This document shows, piece by piece, positions 1 to 11,408 of a DNA stretch of 64,000 nucleotides (its first letter is position 1; every line of letters starts with the position of its first letter). The stretch covers positions 4,030,001 to 4,094,000 of the forward strand of contig OX637344.1 of NCBI GenBank assembly GCA_951799405.1, read 5' to 3'. The notes below the pieces were generated by a model. It had not been told where the DNA came from. It made no database searches and worked only from the letters and a program-made list of their open reading frames with translations. The position numbers were made by a program, and so were the translations under genes. This stretch comes from Agapetus fuscipes (taxonomy: Eukaryota > Arthropoda > Insecta > Trichoptera > Glossosomatidae).

Positions 1-184
1 GTTTAAGTTCGCGCTTAAACATGTCGCATGTAGTCCTACAATATAAAAACCCGAATCTCAAATGCACATACACCCTGCAACTCCTGCCGACCTTCCCTGA
101 AACAGGGGTGACATTGGCAAAGTGAACCATTTTCTACAGTATGGCTGGTAATGGTAAGCCGCATACCAACCTATAAGTCAAGGA
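1..184 (-). repeat. Rep-1 copy, cut by window edge
   Basis: Reverse-strand copy of the Rep-1 dispersed repeat (defined at 52855-53115). It contains the hallmark block GAAACAGGGGTGACATTGG and ends at the Rep-1 5' terminus (CCTATAAGTCAAGGA). The tail half lies outside the window. Confidence 0.85.
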
Positions 185-416
185 GCATACACAAAAAATT
201 ACATTTAAAAAAAATGATTTTGTTTACATATTCATAAATATATTCTATTTCTATTTTATTCTATTTATTATATTCTATTTCAATAATGCATTTTTGAATC
301 TTACATTTGTGTTTAAAAAAATTTTTGTCTATGAATTTTGCTTTTGTTTTGGAAAAAAAGTTGTTTTGAAAATTGTTTTGAAAATTATTTTATAAAAATA
401 TATTTGTAACCATTCT

Positions 417-454
417 GCTCTTGAAGATGCCTCATTAGGCGAAAATATTCGAGC
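417..454 (+). ncRNA. Degenerate hammerhead-like ribozyme motif
   Basis: The parts follow hammerhead order: stem I GCTC (417-420) with GAGC (451-454); core TTGAAGA (421-427); stem II GCCT/AGGC closing a short loop; GAA (441-443); palindromic stem III AATATT (444-449); cleavage-site C (450). The invariant C3 is T here, or a T has been inserted, so it is probably inactive. The downstream flank resembles that of the better motif at 36668-36703, so both belong to one element family. Confidence 0.5.
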
Positions 455-1109
455 ATAAACAAATAAAATAAAGTGAATTAAAACAATGTTTTACCATTTA
501 TATTTTTAAATATTTATATTCTATTTCATATAAAAATAAATACAACATTACATAACAATAAAATGCTTGTTTGTTTGCCGTGTACACAAAAAGTTTTCCT
601 CAAAATACTGCAAGACGAGTGTGAAAATATTTGCAAAGATGCAAAGCAAAGTTGTGAACGGCAAACAGTCCCAAAATACAAAACATTTCGTTTACACTCG
701 ACCACATCATTTTACCAAAAAATGCATTAAAACCAAAACGCTCTGCAGGTTTTCTTTTTTAATCCCATATATTTTTTTGGTGAAATACTAAGACTGAGTT
801 TAAGCTGTTTGATACTTGGGTCTCAGTCCTTTACGCTGGCTTAACGGTTTATATGCCCATCGGGTAATCTTGGCCGGAGGAGGAAGAAAAAAAAATAAAC
901 AGAAAATGCTCGACAAAAGAAGGAGCGAACTTGCCACTCCGTATTGATCTCAAAGTTTTGCCAAAGCACTATCAAACGGAACAAAGGGCGGGATCCCATT
1001 CGCCGCACTGACTTCTAATAAGAAAGAATTTGCTATGTTTATTTGCACAGATCTACAAACTAAAGCTTCGTCTACAACACATTTAACACGGTTGAAATCT
1101 AGTGACTAC
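455..1109. other. No recognised feature
   Basis: AT-rich at first, then mixed-composition sequence near 790-1080. The short open frame at 567-791 has low-complexity K/F-rich content and no family signature. I see no gene or named repeat. Confidence 0.5.
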
Positions 1110-1264
1110 TGTGGTCGCATGTGGTCCTTCAATATAAAAACCCAAATCTCAAATGGATATACACCCCGCAACTCTTGCTGTCCTTCCCTAAAACAGGGGT
1201 GACATTGGCAAAGTGAACCATTTTCTACAGCATGTCAGCCGCATACCAACCTATAAGTCAAGAA
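1110..1264 (-). repeat. Rep-1 copy, tail missing
   Basis: Reverse-strand Rep-1 with its 5' two thirds only. It shows the AAACAGGGGTGACATTGGC block and the terminal CCTATAAGTCAAG. Confidence 0.85.
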
Positions 1265-1411
1265 GCATACACAACAAATTACATTTTTAAAATCAATAAA
1301 TAATAATAAAATAGTGTATGGACATTAAAACTAAAACAGTAAACAAATTCTAATTTAAAAAACCCTAGCCGCCATCATTACAGATCAACCGCAATTTCTT
1401 TATGTCCTTTC

Positions 1412-1662
1412 ATCTAATCTAATCTAATCTAATTTAAGCTGCAAAGATATATATCATTTAAGATTTATATTAAATGCATTCCCACAAGCAGATATGTATA
1501 ATTTCGCGCTAACACATGCCGCATGTGGACCTACAATATAAAAACCCAATCTCAAATAAACATAAGCCTTGCAACTCTTGCCGTCCTTCCCTGAAACAGG
1601 GGTGACATTGGCAAAGTGAACCAATTTTTTTACAGTGTGGGTGGTCAGCCGCATAACATACT
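1412..1662 (-). repeat. Rep-1 copy with TTAGA tail
   Basis: Reverse-strand Rep-1 whose tail is visible as four TCTAA units (1413-1431) before the conserved GCTGCAAAGATAT segment. The 5' end is lost after the GGTCAGCCGCATA block. Confidence 0.85.
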
Positions 1663-2261
1663 TTTTTTCATTTCCTCCTTGTTTAATTAAGAGCTGCTGC
1701 TTCATTTTCATATCAACACATTGGGTGCTTATACTCGATAGCTACCGAGCGTTTACGGCGTGATACCTCAACAAACATTTGTGTAGTCGCTGCTTCAAGT
1801 CGTACATCACCCTGGACATACATCCAAATCTGGTAGAATGCCAGTACTTCTGCCGGGACTTGTTCTTTCGCCGCGGACGGGGACGACCTTACAATTCGAT
1901 CGACATCCAATATTTTGAGTAATGTTGCCATTGTGTCTACGCCTTGGCAGAAATAATATATTTTTGACACGCAGAACACAATAGGACGGAAATAACACGA
2001 TTCACTTCCTTACTCACTAAAGCTTTGACGTAAAACCCAATGCTGACAACATTCTTTCACAGAGTCAACAATGTGTCCTCTTTTTTTTAGAGAACTTTTT
2101 CGTCTCTAAACACAAAATCATTGTATGCTTTCTTTTGTATGGTTTTTGGAAGCTAACAAGCTTATTATAGAGTAAAAAACACGTTTTTTTCGAATTGTCT
2201 TTATCTATGTATTCCTAGACGTGGCGTGGGCTCTCATTTTTAATATAGTGTTCGAAAATAA
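1663..2261. other. No recognised feature
   Basis: Mixed-composition sequence. An 88-codon reverse-strand frame (1713-1979) contains arginine- and proline-rich stretches, but I recognise no domain and do not call it a gene. Confidence 0.45.
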
Positions 2262-3392
2262 TTATTTATGCCACTGCCAAGTAATAATAGTCTTTTTAAC
2301 ACGAGTGCTAGTTTGTCCCATGAGGCGCAGCCGAATGGCACAATAGAAAGCACGAGTGTTACAAAGACTAATTACGTGCAGTGGCATACAATACTTTTTC
2401 TACGACCATGAGAGAATTAACAAAATAGTGAATAATATTCATTATAATGTACTCGTCCATTTGAAGTAATTAAAACCTTGCCTTTGTCAAAACGTGTGAT
2501 TTATCATTCCCTTACCGGTAACCGTGTTAAAATGAACATGTGCGCATGCGCATTGTCAGAATTGGAACCATTTTTTAATTTCAAATGTCAACCTTGTATG
2601 GGGGTATGAAGACCTGTCAATCCAAGATGGCCGCAAGCGATCAGCTGATTAGGCTTCATACAATATTAGTGATATTCGGTAGGTAGGAATTACCGTGGTG
2701 ATGAGACTTTCAGCCCTGTTCAGATGAAAATAAATAAGTATATTTTATGTGTAGAGTCAAATAAAAATTGTTAATAGTGCTAAAATTTATCGAATTTATT
2801 TATCGGATTGCTCCAAATAAAGCTTTCCTTTTTTCAATGGAAAATAAAAGGCTTGAAAGGAAAACAATACAAAAAATTTCACCGCAAAAAATAAACAAAC
2901 TCAAAAAGTTACTTGGTTAATAGGTGAGTATGAGGTTGATCACCTATGCTGTACAAATTTGGTTCACCTGCCAATACAACTGCAGGGCATATGTTTATTT
3001 GAGTTTTGGGTTTGAATGTTTAAGCTTATATGCAGGATGTAAAAGCGCGACCTTATACATATGTGTCGGCTTGTGGGCATGAATTCAATATGAAACCTAA
3101 ATATAATTTATTTTTACAACTTAGGTTAGATTAGATAATCGAAGGGAATGATAAATCACACGTTTTGACAAAGGTAAGGTTTTAATTACTTCAAATGGAC
3201 GAGTACATTATAATGACTATTATTCACTATTTTGTTAATTCTCTCATGGTCGTAGAAAAGTATTGTATGCCACTGCACGTAATTAGTCTTTGTAACACTC
3301 GTGCTTTCTATTGTGCCATTCGGCTGCGCCTCATGGCACAAACTAGCACTCGTGTTAAAAAGACTATCATTACTTGGCAGTGGCATAAATAA
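2262..3392. mobile_element. Fold-back DNA element, 252-bp arms
   Basis: Two nearly identical arms face each other (2262-2513 and 3142-3392). Both start with TTATTTATGCCACTGCC at the outer edge and end with the complement of AAGGGAATGATAAATCACA. The interior of about 630 bp carries a composite repeat also found at 4798-5295. I saw no clean target duplication. Long arms around unrelated cargo fit a fold-back or long-TIR MITE; the superfamily is not assigned. Confidence 0.8.
2642..3148 (+). repeat. Composite repeat with Rep-1-like 3' half, copy 1
   Basis: About 500 bp repeated at 4798-5295. The first half (CAGCTGATTAGGCTTCATAC, then TATTCGGTAGGTAGGAATTA) is not in ordinary Rep-1 copies. The second half from about 2905 is a diverged Rep-1 (GGTGAGTATGAGGTTGATCA) ending in TTAGGTTAGATTAGATA. 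This looks like a longer Rep-1 relative, possibly the fuller element. Confidence 0.75.
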
Positions 3393-3644
3393 CTATTTTA
3401 GTCAGAATTGATATTATTTGACTAAACGCCTAATTCTCAATAAGGTCCAATTACTTTAAAGCTGAATAAACCTTTTATGACAGGTCTATGGCATAGGTAG
3501 ATTTTTGTCAACAGAGCTAAGAATTATTATTTTGTGCTCTTGAGAATCAAGCAATTGGATTTTGCTTGGTAATGGCTAGCGATAACTAAACCTGTAAGAG
3601 TAAAGGGCTCTTGCATTGTGATTTTCACTACAACTATAAATATG

Positions 3645-4215
3645 CTGTTCTATCTGGCATTAGTTTCTGTCTATTTTACCTAAAATTAGCTTTTATCTGT
3701 TATATCTAGTTTTATCTTAGTATATTTTATTCAGCTTTCGCTACAATATATTCTATCTAGCATGACCTATTTTCTATTCTATCTTGAATTGGCATGACCT
3801 TTTATATTTGCCATTGGCTAAATATTATTATAAGTCCATTCATTCTGACAATAGTATTTTTTCTTTCTGGCATTAGCTACAATCCATCGTATTTTGCATT
3901 GGCTTAGCTTATTCTATCTGACATAAGCTTATGTCTTTTATATTTATTAAGCAAAATGTAAGGTCTGTTCTATCGAGTATTAGCTATTGTTTATTCTACC
4001 TGGAATAAGCTATGGTCAATTATATTTGACAAATGTAAAGTCTATTCTATCTAGCATTATCTTAAGTTTATTCCATCTCGCATCAGCTTAGTTTATTCTA
4101 TCTGGCATTAGCTTACGCCTAATATATTTACTGAGCAAAATGTAAAGTCTATTCTATCTAGCATTAGCTACAGTATATGCCATCAGTCTATTCTATTAGG
4201 CATTAGCTAACACTT
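3645..4215 (+). repeat. Degenerate tandem repeat, core TTCTATCTAGCATTAGCT
   Basis: The 18-base core recurs with variable spacers of about 10-25 bases, together with a longer-range unit (GAGCAAAATGTAAAGTCTAT) that recurs at least twice. This indicates higher-order structure in an old array. Confidence 0.7.
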
Positions 4216-4514
4216 CAGCTAACGGGAAGCAGTGAGTGGAATGGATTTTGTGAATTGTTATAAATGACTCTCCATGGAAATGTTAATTGGACGTAATATA
4301 AAGCAGAGGGGAGCAGACTAACTACACATCATTATACACACAAAGTAGATATTAATCCAACGCATTACAACTACTAAATCATTAGATTCAATTTTGAAAT
4401 TTTAGGTAATTTATAGAGGCAGAATCACAAGTACCTAATTGGGCTCTGTAACGGTTACTCTGATGCCATTTCGTTTAAAATTATCCTGCAATTTTGTATC
4501 GCATAATCAATTAT
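4216..4514. other. No recognised feature
   Basis: Roughly 300 bp of AT-rich sequence after the tandem array. I see no gene or named repeat. Confidence 0.4.
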
Positions 4515-4660
4515 CTAAGTTGCAAAAAATATCACATTACAGATTCATATTACATGCATTCAGTAGACACGTATAAGTTCGGACTTACTTACACATGCTG
4601 TATGTGGACTTACAACATAAAAACCCAATCTCAAATGAGCATAAGCTATGTAATAAGTCT
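4515..4660 (-). repeat. Rep-1 3' half
   Basis: Reverse-strand fragment carrying GTTGCAAAAAATATCACATT, CATGCATTC and ACATAAAAACCCAATCTCAA. It lacks the 5' half, which fits 5' truncation during retroposition. Confidence 0.7.
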
Positions 4661-4709
4661 CTGCTTGTATTCTTATTATTGTTTTTACCGATCATAAAGA
4701 CTATTGAAC

Positions 4710-4796
4710 GGTCCGTAGCTCAGAATGGGAAGGTTGTGGGTTCGAATCCCGGCGGAGCACAAAAAATATACCATTTATATTTTCAAATTTGCTTAA
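4710..4796 (+). mobile_element. SINE-A head fragment
   Basis: tRNA-like start GGTCCGTAGCTCAG followed by a B-box-like GGTTCGAATCCCGG (4739-4752), then the SINE-A body start CAAAAAATATACCATTTATA. About 20 bases of the tRNA-like region between the A and B boxes are missing. The copy stops where the composite repeat at 4798 begins. Confidence 0.8.
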
Positions 4797-4797
4797 A

Positions 4798-5295
4798 CAG
4801 CTGATTAGTCTTCATACAAATATTACCGATATTCGGTAGGTAGGAATTACCGTGGTGATGATACTTCCAGCCCTGTTCAGATGAAAATAAATATATTTTA
4901 TGTGTAGAGTCAAATAAAAATTGTAAATAGTGCTAAAATTCATCGAATTTATTTATCGAAATACTCCAAATTATAGCTTTTCTTGTATACAAAGAAAGCA
5001 AAAGGCTTGAAAGGAAAATAATACAAGATATTTTCACCGCAAAAAATAAACAAACTCAAACCGTTACTTGGCTAAAAGGTGGGTATGAGGTTGACCACCT
5101 ATGCTGTAAAAACTTGGTTTACTTTGCCAATACAGTTGCATACGTTTATTTGAGTTTTGGATTTGAATGTTTACGCTTATATGCGGCACGTATAAGCGCA
5201 ACCTTATATGTGTTTGCTTGTGGGCATGAATTTAATATGAATACTAAATGTAATATACCTTTGCAACTCAGATTAGATTAGATAATCGAAGGGAA
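4798..5295 (+). repeat. Composite repeat with Rep-1-like 3' half, copy 2
   Basis: Parallel to 2642-3148 along its whole length with small indels, ending in the same GATTAGATTAGATAATCGAA. Here it is not flanked by the fold-back arms, so the repeat unit moves independently of them. Confidence 0.75.
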
Positions 5296-5387
5296 ACATT
5301 TTACCCTGAAAAAACCCTGAAGCATTTCAGAAAAAAGGGGTCTATATACTGTAACTGAAACTGTAACTCTGTCACCATTCCGCTAGG

Positions 5388-5665
5388 GGTGGCCAGAGCC
5401 TCTGCAGAGCTGCCTCCATTTTTTCCTATCCCTACATACCTCTTTCAATTCATTCATATCCATCACCTTTTACATGCATTTTCTTCTTTTACGCTCACTT
5501 TGTATATTCTATTCTTTCACAATCTCCTCAATCTGATCACTCCATACTTTTCTCGGTCGTCCCTTGCCTTTTTTTTCCTTTCAAACTTTCTTCGTATACA
5601 TACTTTGTCAGTCTATTATCATTCATTCTTTCCACATGCCAACACATATAAAATCTCATAAAATG
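5388..5665 (-). pseudogene. LINE C-terminus remnant, RTE-like family
   Basis: Read on the reverse strand, this encodes the C-terminal tail of a non-LTR retrotransposon polyprotein: a VERMNDNRLTK-like segment, then GRPRKVWSDQIEEIVKE, then CRDRKKWRQLCRGSGHP and a stop. It matches the longer copy at 56501-56968 segment by segment. In-frame stops and a frame change at an A-run make it a dead 5'-truncated copy. After the stop comes a GTTACAGTTTCAGTTACAG tail. Such basic C-terminal segments are typical of RTE/L1-like LINEs; the exact clade is inferred. Confidence 0.7.
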
Positions 5666-6539
5666 ATTATAAATAATGTGATTGCTTGACCAATAATATT
5701 TTCTACTCGAAAAAGGAGATTGTTTTAAAAAACATACTTGAAAACAAAATATTCCTGAAAATATATGTCAAAGTTGTTTCAAAACGTCTTTTTCCCAAAG
5801 TGGGTAATTTCGTAAACGTGTCATATTCGCCGAAATATGATTGCGAAGAAAGCTCCCAACAATTATAAAGTTTTTCTTTGTCTGCCAGACTTTCAGCGTA
5901 ATTCAAAGCGATTTACATAAAAAACACATTTTCAAAACTTCATAATAAAAAATAAAATAAAAAAAACACAACAAACTCGAATGAAATGATAATATTATTA
6001 TGGCGCGTAGTAAAAACGTTGAAAAAATATTTTCCGTGCCTCGGGAAACCGATCCATCATTCTCAGGCTTTTAGTATGTAAAATATGAACGATTTTTTAT
6101 TTATTTTTTCATTCAATATAAATGAACAAAAATGTAAGCACAGTGTAAAAGGGCCTTTTTTAATATGTTTTTATGCGTTTGACATATTAACTTGACGTTT
6201 TGTGAACAAAGATTGCAAATATTAAATTTTCAGACAGTTATTTTAGACCCTTATTTTTAATAACAATATATGAAACTTCAAGCTTCCCAATTCGATGAAA
6301 ATAAGTATTCTGTACAAAACAAAAACAAAAACAATGAATACCAAAGATAAAGTTGACGTTATTTATTTTAAGCGCCATGAAACAAGCAGGTTCACAGTGG
6401 AAAAATTTATAAGTCAATAAAAGAGAAAAAGTCTGCGAGTTTTGTTACAGTCCTCGTTGCCGTTCGTCTGGGAACTGATTATGATAAGATTATAACAGAA
6501 TACAGCCGACCACTACCGCAGATGGTCCTTGAGGTGTCT
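5666..6539. other. No recognised feature
   Basis: AT-rich sequence. The two facing open frames near 5686-5906 overlap on opposite strands and show no recognisable domain. Confidence 0.45.
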
Positions 6540-6796
6540 ACATCTAAATCTAAATCTAAGCTGCAAAGATATGTATCATTTGAGATTCATATGAAATGCA
6601 TTCCCACAAGCAGACACGCATAATTTCGCGCTCACAAATGCCGCATGTGGACCTATAATATAAAAAACACATCTCAAATGAACATAAGCCCTGCAACAAT
6701 TGCCGACCTTTCCTGAAACAGGGGTGACATTGGCAAAGTGAACCATTTTTTACAGTATGGGTGGTCAACCTCATACCAACCTATCAGTCAAGGAAT
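6540..6796 (-). repeat. Rep-1 copy, near full length
   Basis: Reverse strand. The tail is CTAAATCTAAATCTAAG, followed by the conserved body and the 5' terminus CCTATCAGTCAAGGAA. It belongs to the TTTAGA-tailed subgroup. Confidence 0.9.
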
Positions 6797-6935
6797 GCGT
6801 CTCAGAATGTAATTCAGAGAAAAATTGCACTCACCTAAAAAAGCAGCCTCTTGATGAAGTTACAAACGAAAAATATAGGAAAAGCTTAAATTTTTCGAGT
6901 TTGTTCTTCTTTTAGCTACGACACAGATAAAAAAA

Positions 6936-7205
6936 ACACTACTAGCTTAACGCTAATTGACGCGTTTTCCCTGAAGGGGTCGCATGTGGTGCGTGGAACC
7001 TATTTGTATTTACAGGTAACGAGACAGACCTTACGTCAAACATTTCAGTTAAAGTGGGGATTTCCCAGCTCCCCAGGGTGCTTGTGAAGGCTGAGTACAC
7101 CTTGTCAATATTTAATTCTAAATAAACACCAAAACCGACAATCAATCGTAACCAGAACTCTCGGCATGGAATGCAAGCACTCTACCGACTGAGCTATCGA
7201 CCGGA
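6936..7205 (-). mobile_element. SINE-B copy
   Basis: Reverse-strand SINE-B (see 49221-49553). The tRNA-like head is at the high-coordinate end (CTACCGACTGAGCTATCGAC). The GTAACGAGACAGACC and CCCAGCTCCCCAGGG body blocks are present. The tail is truncated. Confidence 0.8.
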
Positions 7206-7274
7206 CCAAGATTTTTAACTTGATACTTTTAAATGTTTCCATTTTCTGTTAATGCGTTAACCAAGCCATTTCCT

Positions 7275-7536
7275 TGTCTCATAGATTGGTATGCTGCTGA
7301 CTGCCCATGCTATAAAAGTGGTTCACTTTGCCAATGTCACCCCTGTCTCAGGGAAGGACGGCAAGAGTTGCAGGGTGTGTGTCAATTTGAGATTTGTTTT
7401 TTTATGTTGTAGGTTCACATGGCATGTGCAAGGCATGTGCAAGCGAGAACTTGTACGTGTCTGGTTGTGAGAATGCATGTAAGAATAATGTGAATTTCCA
7501 ATGTAACATATCTTTGCAACTTAGATTAGATTAGAA
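7275..7536 (+). repeat. Rep-1 copy, near full length
   Basis: Starts CATAGATTGGTATGCTGCTG, has the CACCCCTGTCTCAGGGAAGG hairpin block, and ends GCAACTTAGATTAGATTAGA. It carries a small internal duplication (GGCATGTGCAA twice). Confidence 0.9.
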
Positions 7537-8004
7537 GCATTGAAAATGGATACCAACTATGTGTAAGGAGTAAGCAAATATTTCAGTCGGAGGTATCCTT
7601 CGCATGCGGTTAAAACCTCCGATAGTTCCCGCGCATGTTTCACGCGGGGAGCGTGAGTAATTTACGCGCTTGTAAAGTGACTTACGCTTCACCATAAACC
7701 ATCGTTTCAGCACTGCCTGTGATGAATATCCTGTCAGGAGACAATTCCACACTTGAACCCAGTGAGAGGTTTTACGCTGGGGTGAAAGCTACAAGGAGTC
7801 GTACATTAAATGGTAAAATGTATTCATATTATCTTCTTCTTTCAATGCAAAACAAAAATGTTATTCACAAGCGAAAATTATTGCTTTGAGTTTATCTGTA
7901 TGTAGGCGGCTAAGGCAAAGACTCTATTTTAATTTTTATAGATGTATTGTAATTTTTTTAGTGTTTTTTTTTTTTATAACTGGATGTAATGAATTGCTTG
8001 TATT
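7537..8004. other. GC-richer unique stretch, then AT-rich
   Basis: 7545-7800 is richer in G and C than its surroundings (for example CACGCGGGGAGCGTGAGTAA). A 73-codon reverse-strand frame covers it without a recognisable domain. No repeat relationship to other parts of the window was seen. Confidence 0.4.
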
Positions 8005-8260
8005 CCTTGACCTATAGGTTGGTATGAGGCTGACCACCCATACTGTAAAAAGATGGTTCACTTGGACAATGTCACCCCTGTTTCAGGGAAGGTCGGCAAG
8101 AGTTAGAGGGCGACTTATGTTCATTTCAAATTGGGGTTTTATATTGTAGATCCACATACGGCATGTTTTAGCACGAACTTACACCTGTCTGCTTCTGGGA
8201 ATGCATTTATACGTCTTTGCAATTTAAATTTAGATTTATATTTAGATTTTGATACGTATT
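8005..8260 (+). repeat. Rep-1 copy
   Basis: Starts CCTTGACCTATAGGTTGGTA and ends in a TTTAGATTTATATTTAGATT tail. Full length with scattered substitutions. Confidence 0.9.
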
Positions 8261-9751
8261 TTAGATCACTACATGATTGTTTAAATCTTCTTTGCTTACT
8301 GTTCATTTTTTACGTAAACTCTACGTCGAATAATCCTCTATGTCTGGCGGACACAACTCAAGGAAGTACATCATACTTTGTCACCATTTTAATGAATTTT
8401 TGGTGTTTGTTTTCTATTTGCGATATTACATTATCATCATTATGTCTGCACGCAGCGCGGCCGAGGAGGCGATTAAGTGTTTGTGTTTATGGTGTGCTGG
8501 TCTGCAATTTGTTATCTCTCCAAGGGCCCTGGGAGCATCGTTAGGACAAACAAGGAGCCGGGCGAGTGTCCCTGCCTCTACTTCAAATGATACCGTTATG
8601 ATTTCACCGAGCTTCAATTTTATAAAAATTGCGCTGATTTATTTTGCACAATTTATTTTAAGGTAAAAATAATAAAAGGAGAGCTTGTATGAAGAAGGTT
8701 ATGACTATGAATGAAATGAAAGGGCAGGAAGAAATGGCGGTTGATCTAGTATGTTGGCGGCTAGGGTTTCTAAAAGAAATATGAAATTTTCAACCCAGAA
8801 AAGAGCATATTTGAACAATTGTTTTTTTTTGGTACCCCACCGAGAATCAAAAGCACGACCTTCTAAATAGTCCGTAGCAACTGTAAAATTTGGTTTACCA
8901 TACCAATGTCATCTCTGTTTCAGTTAAGTACGGAAAAATGCATAGTTGATGCTTGTTTGAGATATTGAATTTTAGGCTTATACTGATGATACTAGATATT
9001 TACTTTCTGGGATATGTTGCCGTGGTCTGCAGGAGCTAGAACTTTCGAACGTTTCGCTTATGTCTGTGATGGGCGAATTCAGCGTAGAAGAGTAGTGATG
9101 ATGATCATGTTGATAAAATTGCCAAGTTTTTATTTCGAAGTTCACATGCAGAATGCGTTCACGTTTCTGCTATATCCGCCATGCAGTTAACATGTATTTT
9201 AAATTTCTTTAGAGCTTAAATTAAAAATTGATTTGTTTAGTCTTCAAACTTCCTTTGAGCATCTTAAGCCCTCTACAGTATCATTCAAGCCTATAGAGAT
9301 CCTTGGTACCTGATAGCACCCCCGAGCACCCCTTGTTCTTCACTTATTTAAACAGCGAACGCAATTAAGCAGCATTAGTATATTAGGCGAGTGAGTGTGC
9401 CGAGTAATGCCTACGCTGGGAATTTGTGTTTACTATGTTTCGCTCATATAACGCGTTTTTATGCTTCCACTCGCGAATAAAGTACAATCTTGGATGTTGT
9501 TACAGCAATAACCGGATGAGTTATGACTCGCATTCTACGTTTGCTGAAGCGCTATTCTGCGAAATTCCTTACACACTTTGGATATCAATCCAAGTCTACT
9601 AAGAACCATTTTTTTATTGTTTAAAAACTCCATCTTGCAGTGTTGAAACCAGATTCTTACACGTTAAACTATTTAGATTTTGATATGTAAGTAGTTTAGA
9701 TCGCTGCGTGATTGTTAAAATCTCCTTTGCTTCCTCTTTGTCCGTCTGCCA
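8261..9751. other. Unassigned; faint Rep-1 relic
   Basis: 8868-8990 weakly matches Rep-1 (TGTAAAATTTGGTTTACCAT, CATCTCTGTTTCAG). A GC-richer patch at 8440-8600 holds short overlapping frames on both strands without a domain I recognise. No gene is called. Confidence 0.4.
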
Positions 9752-10022
9752 TAAATAATAATAACAATATTAGGACAATTTATTGGGTGAGCGCTGTTTT
9801 TGTGTATATCACACCTCAAGAGCCGCGAGCTTAGTCGTCGCTGTAGAAAGCGCCAATTCTCAAGCAAGACCCAGTTGCTGTAAGGCTGGATGGACCTGTG
9901 GTGACCAGTCATTGGTAAAGGTTTATGTATTCTTCAACCCAGCGAAGAGCAAATTTGAAAATATAAATGGTATATTTTTTATGCTCCGCTGGGATTCGAA
10001 CCCACAACGGTCATGCTTTGGT
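9752..10022 (-). mobile_element. SINE-A copy with LINE-type tail 1
   Basis: Reverse strand, with the head at the high-coordinate end (GGGATTCGAACCCACAAC is the complement of the B box). The body contains the complement of CCATCCAGCCTTACAGCAAC. The tail reads, in SINE orientation, CTCTTGAGGTGTGATATACA then CAAAAACAGCGCTCAC and an ATT-rich simple repeat. The same tail closes the CR1/L2-like LINE at 39985-40505. The A-box part of the head is lost. Confidence 0.85.
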
Positions 10023-10379
10023 TTAGATAAAATATAAACCCTTATAGTGAGGAATCACTTTTTTTATTTTTGTGCGTAATATAATTAAAACGTTGAATAA
10101 TTAAAATTTTCCGAGCCCACTCTCATCAAAGTTGTAAATTTGACGACGCTGTGATTTAATCAACTCTGAGCCGAGTGAATTTTCAAGTCAATTTTCAGTG
10201 GATTATTCTTCGATAAAGAGGGTTTGATTCTGTCGCTTAGCGCCATGGAGAGAAAGTACATTTCTTTATCGTCTCCAACCCTTATCCAATCCCACGAGGC
10301 CGATACAAAACTCCAAAGAAACTTGCTATCAAAGTTGTGATCGTATTCGGGCAAAAGACCAGTGTTCCGAGTATAAAAC
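10023..10379. other. No recognised feature
   Basis: About 350 bp between a SINE-A head and a minisatellite. The open frames here are extensions of minisatellite-coded peptides. Confidence 0.4.
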
Positions 10380-10388
10380 GGTTCGATG

Positions 10389-10543
10389 ATAGAACGACAC
10401 AGTGACAGAACGACACATGACAGAATGACACATGACGAACGACACATGACAGAATGTCACATGACAGAACGACACATGACAGAACGACACATGACAGAAT
10501 GACACATGACAGAACGACACATGACAGAGCATCACTATGAGAA
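10389..10543 (+). repeat. 15-bp minisatellite, unit GACAGAACGACACAT
   Basis: About ten units with few substitutions and occasional missing bases. Open frames through it encode only repeating Cys/His/Ser peptides and are artefacts of the array. Confidence 0.9.
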
Positions 10544-10628
10544 AACATCACAAGATTTGACGTTTTTGGTATATTCTATTTTAGGGATGTGATGTTTTGT
10601 TCTTGTGTTGTTTCCTTATAGTGATACC

Positions 10629-10862
10629 TCCTTGATTTATAGGTTGTTTGAGGCTGATCCCCCCTGCTGTTAAAATTGGTTTACTTTTGCCAATGCCACC
10701 CCGGTTTCTGTTCATGTGAGGTTTTGTTTATTTGTATGCACACATGCAGAATGTGTAAGCGCGAACCTACATGTTGCCTGTCTGTTGGCATGCATTTAAT
10801 ATGAGCCTTGAATATTAACATATCTTTGCAGCTTAGATTATATATTATAGATTAGATAGATA
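10629..10862 (+). repeat. Rep-1 copy inside fold-back element
   Basis: Starts CCTTGATTTATAGGTTGTTT and ends GCAGCTTAGATTATATATTA. The middle is shortened relative to the consensus. Confidence 0.8.
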
Positions 10863-11015
10863 CATTTTCTGTGTTGTTTTTCTGTGCTGTGATGTCGTGT
10901 CAAGTGGTGTTCTGCCATTGTGATGCTCTGTCATGTATCGTTCTGTCATGTGTCGTTCTGTCGTGTGTCGGTTTGTCATGTGTCGTTTTGTCACTGTGCT
11001 GTTCTAACCTTTCAC

Positions 11016-11408
11016 CGTATAAAGCATTTCGTAAGCCTTCCTTGATTGCGTAAATCGAAAAAATGTATAAAAACTAAATCACTTCCCAGAAGTGCCGTCT
11101 TGTATTCCATACATTTCCAATTTACGCGATGGTGTTGAGTGTTGCGTAATGTGTTAAACTTGGGGTACATAGTCACGATGGCTGTGTACGTAATATAAAA
11201 GCGCTGGAAAATTTACAAAACAAAGCGTCCAACCACCTTTAAATGTTGAGAAAGAATACAAAAAAAAAAAAAAATGAATTTTACTGTGCAAATGTAGAGG
11301 TGCTAGCTCTTTTGAACGTTTGTGTTTCAGGTTGAAATATGAAAAATAGATATTTAGTTAAAGATAAAGTAAAAGACAATATAACTTTAAAAAAGGAAAG
11401 TGCAGGAT
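11016..11408. other. No recognised feature
   Basis: About 390 bp, AT-rich with a 14-base A run near 11260. Confidence 0.4.

Larger units (their letters stand above)
10380..11015. mobile_element. Fold-back element with 15-bp minisatellite arms, copy 1
   Basis: The left arm (10389-10543) is about ten tandem units of GACAGAACGACACAT on the + strand. The right arm (about 10895-11010) holds the complementary unit (ATGTGTCGTTCTGTC). The arms flank a Rep-1 insertion at 10629-10862. The same architecture recurs at 31853-32665, so this is an element family and not a chance minisatellite. Confidence 0.7.

Noticed and set aside
3186..3392. Facing open frames in the fold-back arm
   Set aside because: Both strands are open over the same 200 bp and no domain is recognisable. 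The left arm partly repeats the reading only because it is an inverted copy.
4710..4796. Possible tRNA gene (TAGCTCAG and GGTTCGAATCC boxes)
   Set aside because: The region between the boxes is shortened, the acceptor stem cannot form, and the downstream sequence is the SINE-A body. The same applies to 16500, 31131, 40800, 46150 and 49221, which are SINE heads.
10282..10551. Long Cys/His/Ser repeat peptides encoded across the minisatellite
   Set aside because: The 15-bp unit is a multiple of three, so any open frame extends through the array. The repetition explains the peptide and there is no start context or conservation.
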